This document shows positions 1 through 8,510 of a stretch of DNA of 64,000 bases, piece after piece. The stretch covers positions 124,001 through 188,000 of the forward strand of contig NZ_CAJQYY010000001.1 in the NCBI RefSeq assembly GCF_907164575.1. Reading direction: 5' to 3'. Source of the DNA: Paraburkholderia gardini. GTDB taxonomy: Bacteria > Pseudomonadota > Gammaproteobacteria > Burkholderiales > Burkholderiaceae. The notes beneath the pieces were generated by a model, which was not told the DNA's origin, ran no database searches, and saw nothing but the letters and a program-made list of their open reading frames with translations. Position numbers and translations under genes: made by a program. The number at the start of each line of letters is the position of its first letter. The first letter of the stretch is position 1.

Positions 1-599
1 CCCGCCGCGATCAACTGCACCTGGCCCGACAGGAACGCGGCGATCGTCGCGTTGTTGTCTTCGAAGCGCTTGATCGTCGCGTTCGGCGCCATCTGCGTGA
101 GGGCGACTTCTTCAAGTGCGCCGCGCGTCGCGCCCACCGTTTTGCCGGTGAGATCGGCGGGGCTGCTGACCTTGATGTCGGCCGGGCCGAAGACACCCTG
201 ATAGTACGGCGCGTAGGCCGTCGAAAAATCGATGACCTTCTCGCGATCCGGCGTTTTGCCGAGCGATGAGATCACGAGATCGACCTTGTTCGTCTGCAGA
301 TAGGGAATGCGGTTCGCGCTGTTCACCGGCACGAGTTCGAGCTTCACGTGCATCGATTTCGCGAGCAGCGCGGCGGTGTCGATGTCATAGCCTTGCGGCT
401 TCATGTCCGGGCCGACCGAGCCGAACGGCGGATAGTCCTCCGGCACGGCGACCTTGAGCGTGCCGGACTTCACGATGTTGTCGAGCGCATCGGCGTGAGC
501 GGTGCCGGCGAAGCAGACGAGGGCGGGCGAAACCAGCAGCGCGGCAAGCCATGCGCGGCGCGAACGGCGGACGATCGGTTGGGTCATGTTGTTTTTCAT
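1..599 (-). CDS. Amino-acid-type ABC transporter substrate-binding protein (C-terminus cut by window edge)
   Basis: The frame stays open from an ATG at 599 to the window edge, giving about 199 residues of a periplasmic binding protein of the SBP_bac_3 (polar amino acid) family. A signal peptide spans roughly residues 1-36, with a twin-arginine-rich n-region, a hydrophobic core and an AHA-type cleavage site. The mature start has the family pattern SGTLKVAVPEDYPPFG, followed by the GYDIDTAALLAKSM block and the LVISSLGKTPDREKVIDFS block that helps form the ligand pocket. A second in-frame ATG lies four codons downstream at 587. It is co-oriented with ureD upstream across a 224-bp gap. Ligand unknown; the family assignment is firm, and the C-terminal third is outside the window. 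Confidence 0.88.
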   Translation of the reverse strand, partial: MKNNMTQPIVRRSRRAWLAALLVSPALVCFAGTAHADALDNIVKSGTLKVAVPEDYPPFGSVGPDMKPQGYDIDTAALLAKSMHVKLELVPVNSANRIPYLQTNKVDLVISSLGKTPDREKVIDFSTAYAPYYQGVFGPADIKVSSPADLTGKTVGATRGALEEVALTQMAPNATIKRFEDNNATIAAFLSGQVQLIAA

Positions 600-823
600 G
601 GGCGTGTAGTCCGGCGAACCGGGTGACGGCCGTCGAAGATGCGGCAGCGTCGAGGCGCTAACCACAGCAAGCCGTGTGCCATGACTGTGCAACAAGGGCG
701 CGCGGCAAGATGCATGCAGGGTGGCACCACATCCGGGCGCGCGCCGCGCGATTGTTGCGCCGGTTTGGTGCGTCGGGCTTTGGCGCCGGTACGGTTCTTT
801 TGCGAGCGTGTGGCTTTTGGACC

Positions 824-1705
824 TTACGTCGTCCAGATTCGCAGCGGCACGGCTTCGACACCATGAACCACCGGGCGCAGGTGTAGCCAGCACTGCGTCA
901 ATGCACGTTGCAGCGTTTCCATCGATCGCGATACGGCGCGCACCAGCAGCACATTTTCGCTGACGCATGAGGCGGCGGCGCGCAGGGTATCGTCGAACGG
1001 GAGTTGCGCGGTGAGGGTTTCGGCGAGCGTGTCGCTACATGCCGGGCCTACGGCCCATAGCGTGCCGTAGGCGGGAAAGCCGTCGAGGCCTTGTGCCGAA
1101 TCGCGCAGCGGATCGGTTGCCGTGAGCTGGGCGCGTTCGAGCCACAGCAGTTTTCCGTCGCTGCCGACGATACGCGACACCGCATGGAGCGTGCCGGCCG
1201 ACCAGCGTTCACCGGCAGCCTGGCGACCGAGCTGCGTCGCATCCCAGCCGAGGGCGGTTGCGCCTTTCGCCAGCGTCAGCGAGAAGTCCAGGTCTGCGTG
1301 TGCGTGATCGAAGACAATGTTGTTTTGCGGGAGCCAGTCGAGTCTTGCGTTTTCGCCGACGCGGATATCGATGCGTTGCCGCGCCGTTCGACCGTTCGAC
1401 TTGTACCACCTGGTGGCGCCGGGCGTCGTGAGGACCGCGTGCGTGGCGGAGCCGAGCGAGACGTCGACGTCGAGCCGGTCGCCGCCCGCGACGCCGCCGG
1501 GCGGATGGACGATCACGGCGTGACAGATCGCATGACCTTCCGGATAGAGGGGACGTTGCACGCGCAACGGACCGTCATGAAGACGATGCGAGAGCGTGGT
1601 GCGTTCGCCTTGCTGCGTGAAGCCGAGTTCGAGACGCGCGCGCCACTCGCGATGAGCGACGGATTGCGCGCTGACGAGTGCAGCGTGATTTTCGTGAAGC
1701 GACAT
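824..1705 (-). CDS. ureD: Urease accessory protein UreD
   Basis: UreD (UreH) is a scaffold that, with UreF and UreG, loads nickel into apo-urease. The 293-residue product matches the family in length and in its conserved blocks: [12 protein letters not shown] near residue 65, [11 protein letters not shown] near residue 95, and [14 protein letters not shown] near residue 125. The start was set at the ATG at 1705 because residues after it ([11 protein letters not shown]) resemble family N-termini; an in-frame ATG at 1810 would add 35 unlike residues. No strong Shine-Dalgarno is visible. It lies 206 bp downstream of urtE on the same strand, consistent with a urea uptake and use operon. The next gene downstream here is a binding protein, not ureA. 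Confidence 0.9.
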   Translation of the reverse strand: MSLHENHAALVSAQSVAHREWRARLELGFTQQGERTTLSHRLHDGPLRVQRPLYPEGHAICHAVIVHPPGGVAGGDRLDVDVSLGSATHAVLTTPGATRWYKSNGRTARQRIDIRVGENARLDWLPQNNIVFDHAHADLDFSLTLAKGATALGWDATQLGRQAAGERWSAGTLHAVSRIVGSDGKLLWLERAQLTATDPLRDSAQGLDGFPAYGTLWAVGPACSDTLAETLTAQLPFDDTLRAAASCVSENVLLVRAVSRSMETLQRALTQCWLHLRPVVHGVEAVPLRIWTT

Positions 1706-1911
1706 CGGGTGGGCGTTCGAAAATGGAGCGGCGGTGTAGTCGCGCGGGGCGACGGCTTGTCGACGGATTGTACTGCCGGGCGCGGCGCATGAGCCGGACT
1801 GCGTCGTCACCGGACGACGGCTACTGTGCTGCGGATTGGGAGCCGTGCGGCGACGCAGACGAGGAGTCGAATAGCGGCGCGTTGCCTGCTGGCTGATGCC
1901 GGGTTGAGCGA

Positions 1912-2604
1912 TCAGACGGCGATGAGCGTGCGCACGCCGTCTGCGTCCATATTGGCGCCTTCGCCGCCGGCGACGATTTCACCGCGACTCATGACCCAGT
2001 AGCGGTCGGCGATGGCTTTGGCGAAGTCGTAATACTGTTCGACGAGGAGGACGGTGAGGTTCATTTCCTCGACGAGTTGACGTAGCGTCCGGCCGATATC
2101 CTGGATGATGGAGGGCTGGATACCTTCGGTGGGTTCATCGAGGATGAGGAGTTGCGGGTCGCTCATGAGGGCACGGCCGATGGCGAGTTGTTGCTGCTGA
2201 CCGCCGGAGAGGTCGCCGCCGCGGCGGGCGCGCATGTCTTTCAGGACCGGGAAGAGTTCATAGATCCTGTCCGGGATTTTCGATGGGGCTTTTTTGCTGG
2301 CTGCGCCGACGAGGAGATTTTCTTCGACTGTGAGACGCGGGAAGATATCGCGGCCTTGTGGCACGTAGGCGAGGCCTTGCGCGACGCGCGCGTGGGTGGG
2401 GAGTCTGGTGAGAGGGGTATCACGCCAGGTGATCGAACCGCTTTTTGTCTGGACGGTGCCCATCAGACAGCGCAGGAGCGTTGTTTTGCCGACGCCATTG
2501 CGGCCGAGCAGTACGGTGAGTTTGCCGTCCGGCACGGTGAGTTTTACATCGCGGAGGATGTGGCTGCCGCCGTAGTACTGGTTTAGTTTTGTTACTTCTA
2601 GCAT
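1912..2604 (-). CDS. urtE: Urea ABC transporter ATP-binding subunit UrtE
   Basis: One of the two ATPases that power the UrtABCDE high-affinity urea importer; it sits on the cytoplasmic face bound to UrtB/UrtC. From the ATG at 2604 it is 230 residues, the usual LivF-like length. Visible motifs are Walker [10 protein letters not shown] near residue 35, signature LSGGQQQQL, Walker [11 protein letters not shown] and the switch histidine region [10 protein letters not shown]. An in-frame ATG at 2676 would add 24 Lys/Pro-rich residues, but that stretch is the low-complexity flank of the inverted-repeat element, so I prefer 2604. The element separates it from urtD by 833 bp, unlike the near-overlapping spacing of urtD/urtC/urtB. 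Confidence 0.9.
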   Translation of the reverse strand: MLEVTKLNQYYGGSHILRDVKLTVPDGKLTVLLGRNGVGKTTLLRCLMGTVQTKSGSITWRDTPLTRLPTHARVAQGLAYVPQGRDIFPRLTVEENLLVGAASKKAPSKIPDRIYELFPVLKDMRARRGGDLSGGQQQQLAIGRALMSDPQLLILDEPTEGIQPSIIQDIGRTLRQLVEEMNLTVLLVEQYYDFAKAIADRYWVMSRGEIVAGGEGANMDADGVRTLIAV

Positions 2605-2712
2605 TTTGGGTTTTGCCTTTGCTGGGTTTTTTGGTTTCTGATCAGGGTTCTTGCTTTGGCCTTTCCTTGCATTCATGTCGGTCTATTAGCGTCGCCCCTG
2701 TGCGGGGCGGCA

Positions 2713-2773
2713 CCTACTTTTCTTTGTCCCCCAAGGGGACTTCCTTCGGGGCGTCTTGCCAAAGAAAAGTAGG
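2713..2773. repeat. Hairpin in left arm of repeat copy 1
   Basis: Perfect 14-bp inverted repeat (CCTACTTTTCTTTG at 2713-2726, complement at 2760-2773) around a 33-nt loop that contains an insertion absent from copy 2. The same stem occurs in all four arms of the two elements. Confidence 0.9.
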
Positions 2774-3186
2774 CAAAAGAAAGTCGCTCCGAAAACTCAC
2801 CGTTTCCCGGTGTGTCATTTCCGGGGAATGGCAACCCATGAAGTGTCACTCCTGTAGTTCCCATCACATAGGCCCCCGCGCGATTTCGTCCCTCGCGCAG
2901 CAGCGCCAGTGACAAAGCACTCATCCATCCGACTCCGCACTACGTGCGTCGCCGTTCGGCATAACACCCACCGCCCACACCCAGCACCCATCGGTCCGAC
3001 CCAACCGCGACGCACGCAGTGCGAAGCGGCGTGAATGACTGCCTTGTCACGGGCACGGACCGCGCGCGGGACGGAATCGCGCGGGGACCCATGCCGGCTG
3101 AAGTGCGGGGGCGACACTTCGCGGGTTGCCATTCCCCGGCGATGATGCACCAGGAAAAGATGGCCTTTCGAAGCGCCTTTCTTTTG

Positions 3187-3247
3187 CCTACTTTTCTTTG
3201 GCAAGACGCCCCGAAGGAAGTCCCCTTGGGGGACAAAGAAAAGTAGG
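3187..3247. repeat. Hairpin in right arm of repeat copy 1
   Basis: Identical 14-bp stem (3187-3200 with 3234-3247) in mirror orientation to the left-arm hairpin, with the same 33-nt loop as its reverse complement. Confidence 0.9.
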
Positions 3248-3330
3248 TGCCGCCCCGCACAGGGGCAACGCTAATAGACCGACATGAATGCAAGGAAAGG
3301 CCAAAGCAAAAACCCGCATCGGCAAGAGAA

Positions 3331-3432
3331 AACCAGAATGCCGCCTCGCACAGGGGCAACACTAATAGACCGACACGAATTCAAGGAAAGGCCAAAAAAA
3401 CCAGAAAAACCAAAAAAACAAGAAAAACGAAA
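3331..3432. repeat. Third partial copy of the repeat terminus plus A-rich tract
   Basis: Positions 3331-3396 repeat the outer end of the right arm once more, with a few substitutions: the block from GCCGCCTCGCACAGGGGCAA through CTAATAGACCGACA to AAGGAAAGGCC. It is followed by an A-rich, almost T-free tract (about 3390-3432) that is very unlike the GC-rich surroundings and ends at the urtD stop codon. The opposite end of the element has a matching T-rich flank (about 2589-2645), so the symmetry extends beyond the arms. Confidence 0.8.
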
Positions 3433-3437
3433 ACCCC

Positions 3438-4307
3438 CTATCTGCCAAGATAAGACTCAATAACCGTTTCGTCCTGCTTAACCTCATCAAGCGACCCATG
3501 AGCCAGAACACGTCCTTCAGCCATAACGGTGACCCGCCCGGCGTCGCCAGCAAGCGCGGCGACAAACTCCATATCATGTTCGACCACCATCATCGAACAC
3601 GTCCCCCGCAATTTATCAAGCAAAACCGCAAGCTCCATGGTCTCATCATCAGTCATCCCGGCAGCAGGCTCATCGAGCAACAAAAGAGCTGGCTGCTGCA
3701 TCAACAACATCCCGATTTCAAGCCGCTGCTTCTGCCCATGCGATAACTCGCCAGCCAGTCTCCGAGCCTCGCTCTCAAGACGAATCAGCACCAGCGTCTC
3801 CTCGATACGAGCTTGGGCCTCCCGATCCAGCCGCGCCCGCAAAGAAGCCCACCAGCCCTTGTCTGCCTTCATCGCCAGTTCAAGGTTCTCCCACACGGGA
3901 TGCTGCTCGAATACAGTTGGCTTCTGGAACTTGCGCCCAATCCCGGCGCGCGCAATCGAAGGCTCGTTCATCCGCGTCAGGTCGATCGTCTGACCCAGAA
4001 ACACCTTGCCCGAATCGGGCGCGGTCTTGCCGGTGATGACGTCCATCATCGTCGTCTTGCCCGCGCCGTTCGGCCCGATAATGCAGCGCAGTTCGCCCAC
4101 ATCGATCGACAGCGACAACGCATTCAACGCACGAAAGCCGTCGAAACTCACCGTGACGTCTTCCAGATAAAGAATCGCGCCGTGCGATACATCGATCTCG
4201 CCAGGCGTAACGACTCTCCCCATCGAAGCAACGCCGCTCAACGTGCGCCCACCATCGAATCCGTCAGGCACGGCAAGGTCGGGCACCATCGGGTTCTCGT
4301 TCATCAC
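3438..4307 (-). CDS. urtD: Urea ABC transporter ATP-binding subunit UrtD
   Basis: Second ATPase of the urea importer, 289 residues, LivG-like. Walker A GPNGAGKTT is near residue 78, signature LSHGQKQRLEIG near 188, Walker B LLLLDEPAAGM near 208 and the H-loop MMVVEHDMEF follows. About 45 residues precede the ATPase fold, which is longer than a typical LivG and has no recognisable motif; internal ATGs at residues 2, 7 and 29 are alternative starts. The start at 4307 overlaps the urtC stop by 4 bp (ATGA), supporting translational coupling. Its stop lies next to the A-rich edge of the repeat element, so the C-terminus ESYLGR is the last unique sequence before the repeat. Confidence 0.92.
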   Translation of the reverse strand: MMNENPMVPDLAVPDGFDGGRTLSGVASMGRVVTPGEIDVSHGAILYLEDVTVSFDGFRALNALSLSIDVGELRCIIGPNGAGKTTMMDVITGKTAPDSGKVFLGQTIDLTRMNEPSIARAGIGRKFQKPTVFEQHPVWENLELAMKADKGWWASLRARLDREAQARIEETLVLIRLESEARRLAGELSHGQKQRLEIGMLLMQQPALLLLDEPAAGMTDDETMELAVLLDKLRGTCSMMVVEHDMEFVAALAGDAGRVTVMAEGRVLAHGSLDEVKQDETVIESYLGR

Positions 4308-5485
4308 GGCTTCCTCCGCCGCATGGCGAGCTCGATCAGCCCCATGATTCCGTTCGGCAAAAAGAGCGGTACAAGCACAAAAATCGCCCCCAGAAAGAAC
4401 AGCCAGTATTCAGCGAAGTTCGCCGTGAAAAAACTCTTCGCGCCGTTCACCGCAAACGCGCCGATGATCGGTCCGATCAACGTGCCGCGTCCGCCCACCG
4501 CCACCCAGATCGCCATTTCGATCGAGTTGCCCGGCGACATCTCGCCCGGATTGATGATGCCGACCTGCGGCACATACAGCGCACCCGCAATCCCGCACAG
4601 CACGGCCGACAGGGTCCATACGAAAAGCTTGTACGCAAGCGGACTGTAGCCAAGGAACATCAGCCGTGTCTCGCCGTCACGCACGGCCGTGACGACGCGT
4701 CCAAGCTTCGATGTCACGATCGCACGCGCACCGATGAACGACAGCACGAGCACCGCGAACGTGATCAGCAACAGGGCCGTGCGCGTGCCCGGGTGCGTGA
4801 CCGGAAAGCCGGCGATGCGCTTGAAATCGGTAAAGCCGTTGTTGCCGCCGAAGCCGGTTTCATTGCGGTAAAACAGCAGCATCGCGGCAAACGTCATCGC
4901 CTGCGTGATGATCGACAGATACACGCCCTTGACCCGCGAGCGGAACGTGAAAAAGCCGAACACCCATGCAATCACCGCCGGCACCAGCACGACGAGCAGC
5001 AACGCGTACCAGAAGTGCTGTGTGCCTTGCCAGTACCAGGGCAGCGCGTGCCAGTCGAGAAACACCATGAAGTCGGGCAGATCGCTGCCGTATTTGCCGT
5101 CGTGGCCAATCGCGCGCATCAGATACATGCCGATCGCGTAGCCGCCAAGCGCGAAGAAGAGCGCGTGCCCCAGACTCAGAATGCCGCAATAGCCCCACAC
5201 GAGATCGAGCGCAAGCGCTGCGATCGCGTAACACATGAATTTGCCGGCCAGCGTCATCGCATACGCGGACAGGTGGAAGGCGCTCGACTCAGGCAGCACG
5301 AGCGCGGTGAACGGCACGCCCAGCCCGATCGCGATGATGAGCGCGATCAGCGCCTGCCACGCGCGGCGCGACAGCAGCGCGGGACGCGGCGGCAAGCCGA
5401 GTGCGAAGCCGGATAGCGCGGCGCGTTCGTCCGGCGCATCCGTACGCGCGGGCGAAACCGGGGCGGAAGAGGTCACGGATGTCAT
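4304..5485 (-). CDS. urtC: Urea ABC transporter permease UrtC
   Basis: Inner-membrane permease of the urea importer, 393 residues, LivM family. A cytoplasmic N-terminal segment of about 40 residues precedes many hydrophobic segments, including blocks near residues 45-65, 80-120 and 160-185. The LivM-type loop VVTAVRDGETRLMFLGYSP, which contacts the ATPase, is near residue 265, and GGRGTLIGPIIGAF near residue 335. It starts one base after the urtB stop and overlaps urtD by 4 bp, so urtB-urtC-urtD are one translationally coupled block. The family is established as pairing with UrtB to form the channel. Confidence 0.92.
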   Translation of the reverse strand: MTSVTSSAPVSPARTDAPDERAALSGFALGLPPRPALLSRRAWQALIALIIAIGLGVPFTALVLPESSAFHLSAYAMTLAGKFMCYAIAALALDLVWGYCGILSLGHALFFALGGYAIGMYLMRAIGHDGKYGSDLPDFMVFLDWHALPWYWQGTQHFWYALLLVVLVPAVIAWVFGFFTFRSRVKGVYLSIITQAMTFAAMLLFYRNETGFGGNNGFTDFKRIAGFPVTHPGTRTALLLITFAVLVLSFIGARAIVTSKLGRVVTAVRDGETRLMFLGYSPLAYKLFVWTLSAVLCGIAGALYVPQVGIINPGEMSPGNSIEMAIWVAVGGRGTLIGPIIGAFAVNGAKSFFTANFAEYWLFFLGAIFVLVPLFLPNGIMGLIELAMRRRKP

Positions 5486-5486
5486 C

Positions 5487-7106
5487 TCATGCCTCCGCGC
5501 TGCGGCCCTTCAGGGCAAACATGCCCTGCGGACGCTTCTGGATGAACAGCACGATCAGCACGAGCACGGCGATCTTCGCGAGCACGGCGCCCCAGAACGG
5601 CTCGATCGCCTTGCTGACGAGGCCCAGCCCAAAGCCGCCAATGACCGTCCCGGCCAGTTGTCCGACGCCGCCCAGCACCACCGCCATGAACGAATCGATG
5701 ATGTAGCTCTGCCCGAGATCGGGACCGACGTTGCCGATCTGCGAAAGCGCGCAGCCGCCAAGGCCCGCGATGCCGGCGCCGAACGCGAACGCATACGAAT
5801 CGACGCGCGCGGTCTTCACGCCGACGCACGCAGCCATGCGGCGGTTCTGCGTGACGGCGCGCACAAAGAGACCCAGACGGGTTTTCGTCAGCACGGCCCA
5901 CGCAATGCCGACGACGATCATCGAGAACGCCAGAATCGCCAGTCGGTTATACGGCAGGATCAAACCCGGCAACGCGGTGACGCCGCCGCTCATCCACGAA
6001 GGATTCACCACCTGCACGTTCTGCGCGCCGAACAGCATGCGCGTGGCCTGAATCAGGATCAGGCTGATCCCGAAGGTGGTAAGCAGCGTCTCGAGCGGCC
6101 GTCCATACAGATGTTTCAGCACGAGCCGCTCAAGCGCGATGCCGACCAGCGCGGCGGCGGCAAACGAAGCGGGAATCGCAAGGAGCGGATACCAGTCGAA
6201 CGCGCCGGGTGCGAAGCGCTGCACGAGGTTTTGCACCACGTAAGTCGCATAGGCGCCGATCATCAGGAATTCGCCGTGCGCCATGTTGATCACGCCGATC
6301 AGGCCATACGTGATCGCAAGCCCCAGCGCCGCGAGCAGCAGCACGCTGCCAAGCGAAAGACCGGCGAACAGCGTGCCCGCGATCTGGCTGCGTCGCTGGA
6401 TCGAATCGAGTTCGTCGATACCGGCTTGCGCGGCCGCGCGCACGCGGGCATCGCTTTCGACGAACGTGCCGTCGGGTTTCTTCACGACGAGCGGCCGCAG
6501 CAGTTCGTTCATGTCGAGATCGTGCCGCGCGGCGACGAGCTGCACGGCTTCGAGGCGCTTCGCCGCGTCGCTGTCGTGCAGCGCGGTCATCGCCCAGAGC
6601 GTATCGAGACGCTTCTTGAGAGTAGGGTCGGTCTCCTTCGCGCGCGCCCGGTCGATCATCGGCTTCATCGCAGCATCCGGGTTCTTCAGCAACGCATCGA
6701 TCGCGGCACCGCGCGCGGCCGGATCGGCGTCGTCGAGCGCCAGGCCCGACACGGCGCCCGACACCTTCGAGCGCAAAATGTTGTTCAGCGTGACCGGCTG
6801 CGCGCCATCGGCGGCAACGGTCTTGCCGGTCACGGCGTCGCGTGCGGTGTCGTTATCCTGAATCAGCATCTCGCCGGAATCGGTCGCGAGTGCGTTGTCT
6901 TCAGACAGCGCCTTCAGCAGCGCCAGCGAAGGCGCGTCGTGGCTGGCAATCAGTCTGTCGATGGCGGCGGACTTCGCATCGAAGTCGTCGCCGGCGAGCG
7001 GTGCGACATCCGCCGCGCTCAGCGCATGAGCGCTCACCGGCATCAACGCGACGAGCGCGAGGCCGACGCATGCACGCCCTGCTGACCTGAAAGTAAGAAA
7101 CGCCAT
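5487..7106 (-). CDS. urtB: Urea ABC transporter permease UrtB
   Basis: Second permease of the urea importer, LivH family, 539 residues from the ATG at 7106. It begins with a signal-like hydrophobic stretch (residues 1-29), then about 200 largely hydrophilic residues with HEAT-like helices (DADPAARGAAIDALLKNPDA), and only then the LivH membrane core from about residue 235 (GLSLGSVLLLAALGLAITYG). The long soluble N-terminal part distinguishes UrtB from amino-acid LivH and is typical of the longer UrtB proteins. Motifs: MAHGEFLMIGAYATY and AVTQNRRMAACVGV in the cytoplasmic coupling loop. An in-frame ATG at 7145 would add 13 residues without signal-peptide character. It lies 108 bp after urtA. 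Confidence 0.9.
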   Translation of the reverse strand: MAFLTFRSAGRACVGLALVALMPVSAHALSAADVAPLAGDDFDAKSAAIDRLIASHDAPSLALLKALSEDNALATDSGEMLIQDNDTARDAVTGKTVAADGAQPVTLNNILRSKVSGAVSGLALDDADPAARGAAIDALLKNPDAAMKPMIDRARAKETDPTLKKRLDTLWAMTALHDSDAAKRLEAVQLVAARHDLDMNELLRPLVVKKPDGTFVESDARVRAAAQAGIDELDSIQRRSQIAGTLFAGLSLGSVLLLAALGLAITYGLIGVINMAHGEFLMIGAYATYVVQNLVQRFAPGAFDWYPLLAIPASFAAAALVGIALERLVLKHLYGRPLETLLTTFGISLILIQATRMLFGAQNVQVVNPSWMSGGVTALPGLILPYNRLAILAFSMIVVGIAWAVLTKTRLGLFVRAVTQNRRMAACVGVKTARVDSYAFAFGAGIAGLGGCALSQIGNVGPDLGQSYIIDSFMAVVLGGVGQLAGTVIGGFGLGLVSKAIEPFWGAVLAKIAVLVLIVLFIQKRPQGMFALKGRSAEA

Positions 7107-7214
7107 GGTGACCTTTGAAGATGAACCGGCAGGGCGGCGCGGCATCGAACGAGAAACGGTGCCGCGCCGTCGTTACAGCGCTATAGCAGTGCTACCCCGA
7201 AACCAGCGCGGCGA

Positions 7215-8510
7215 TCACGCCACGCGCGAGCGGCGCAGGAACGCCGGGATCGACGAGACGACGTCCGGCTTGCCGGCGTTGCCCGCGATATACGGGCTCC
7301 ACGGTTGCGCGCGCACGGTGGTTTTCGTGCGCCACACGACGTTGAACTGGCCGTCGGCGCGCACTTCGCCGATCATCACCGGCTTGTGCAGATGGTGGTT
7401 GCCGTCCATCTCGAGCGTGAAGCCCGAGGGCGCCGCCACCTTCTGGCCGATCATCGCGACGCGCACCTTGTCGACATCCGTGCTCTTCGCTTTTTCGACA
7501 GCCTGCTTCCACATATGGATGCCGACGAAGGTGGCTTCCATCGGGTCGTTGGTCACGCGTTTCGTGCCGCCTGGCAGGTTCTGCGACTTGACCCACGCGG
7601 CCCACTGTTCCTTGAACTTCGTGTTGGCCGGGCTCTTCACCGACATGAAGTAGTTCCACGCAGCCAGATTGCCGACGAGCGGCTTCGTATCGATACCGCG
7701 CAACTCCTCTTCGCCCACCGAGAACGCGACGACCGGCACATCCGTCGCCTTCAGCCCCTGGTTGCCGAGCTCCTTGTAGAACGGTACGTTCGAATCGCCG
7801 TTGACGGTCGAGATCACGGCCGTCTTGCCGCCCTGCGAGAACGTCTTGATGTTCGCGACGATGGTCTGATAGTCGCTGTGGCCGAACGGCGTATAGACCT
7901 CCTGGATGTCGGCTTCCTGCACGCCTTTGTCCTTCAGGAACGCACGCAGGATCTTGTTCGTCGTACGCGGGTACACGTAGTCGGTGCCGAGCAGGAAGAA
8001 GCGCCTGGCGCCGCCGCCTTCGGCGCTCATCAGGTATTCGGTGGCCGGGATGGCCTGCTGGTTCGGCGCCGCGCCCGTATAGAACACGTTGCGCGACATT
8101 TCCTCGCCTTCGTATTGCACCGGGTAGAAGAGCAGGCCGTTCAGTTCCTCGAACACCGGCAGCACCGATTTGCGCGACACTGATGTCCAGCAGCCGAACA
8201 CCACGGCGCATTTGTCCTGCGTGAGCAGCTGGCGAGCCTTTTCGGCAAAGAGCGGCCAGTTCGATGCCGGATCGACGATAACCGGTTCGATCTGCCGGCC
8301 CATCACGCCACCGCTCTTGTTGATCTCCGCGATGGTCATCAGCGCGGTGTCTTTCAGTGAGGTCTCCGAGATCGCCATCGTGCCCGACAGCGAGTGCAGG
8401 ATGCCGACCTTGATCGGACCGCTGCTCTGGGCGTTTGCGAAAGGACTCTGGCCCGCGAGCGCGAGTGCGCCCGACATCGAGCCGAATTTCAGCAGACTGC
8501 GACGTTTCAT
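7215..8510 (-). CDS. urtA: Urea ABC transporter substrate-binding protein UrtA
   Basis: Periplasmic urea-binding protein, 431 residues, first gene of the urt operon. The N-terminus MKRRSLLKFG has a twin-arginine character and leads into a hydrophobic signal sequence cleaved near residue 27 (ANA-QSSG). UrtA-typical blocks: IKVGILHSLSGTMAISET, GGVMGRQIEPVIVDPASNWP, CAVVFGCWTSVSRKSVLPVFE, LFYPVQYEGEE and DPMEATFVGIHMW. These match the urea (FmdD/UrtA) branch rather than LivK. A purine-rich AAGGGGAAG precedes the start. A sigma54-like promoter lies about 95 bp upstream, fitting nitrogen control of urea scavenging. Confidence 0.94.
   Translation of the reverse strand: MKRRSLLKFGSMSGALALAGQSPFANAQSSGPIKVGILHSLSGTMAISETSLKDTALMTIAEINKSGGVMGRQIEPVIVDPASNWPLFAEKARQLLTQDKCAVVFGCWTSVSRKSVLPVFEELNGLLFYPVQYEGEEMSRNVFYTGAAPNQQAIPATEYLMSAEGGGARRFFLLGTDYVYPRTTNKILRAFLKDKGVQEADIQEVYTPFGHSDYQTIVANIKTFSQGGKTAVISTVNGDSNVPFYKELGNQGLKATDVPVVAFSVGEEELRGIDTKPLVGNLAAWNYFMSVKSPANTKFKEQWAAWVKSQNLPGGTKRVTNDPMEATFVGIHMWKQAVEKAKSTDVDKVRVAMIGQKVAAPSGFTLEMDGNHHLHKPVMIGEVRADGQFNVVWRTKTTVRAQPWSPYIAGNAGKPDVVSSIPAFLRRSRVA

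Larger units (their letters stand above)
2645..3309. repeat. Large inverted-repeat element, copy 1 (two ~300-bp arms)
   Basis: Left arm about 2645-2969, right arm about 3010-3309 as reverse complement, with a short non-matching centre. The outer ~150 bp of the arms (to about 2795 on the left) differ at only a couple of positions; the inner parts are clearly related but diverged. Shared blocks include GGCCTTTCCTTG, GGTCTATTAGCG, CCCCTGTGCGGGGCGGCAC, CCGGGGAATGGCAACCC and GCGTGCGTCGC. Each arm carries a 14-bp hairpin. The same architecture recurs at 28131-28890. Open frames cross it on both strands but none looks like a conserved protein. It sits between urtD and urtE, inside an operon. I do not recognise a named family; it is most like an oversized BIME/REPIN-type or MITE-like repeat. 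Confidence 0.9.

Noticed and set aside
2589..3453. Open frames on both strands within repeat copy 1, including one starting MPKKSRQKKGASK and others containing SVAPVRGGTYFS
   Set aside because: Similar peptides appear in several frames and on both strands wherever the repeat occurs, with stops and truncations in some arms. They follow the DNA repeat rather than one conserved protein.
5235..7085. Long plus-strand open frame opposite urtC/urtB
   Set aside because: Arg/His-rich composition typical of an antisense frame in GC-rich DNA; the minus-strand urt genes are unambiguous.
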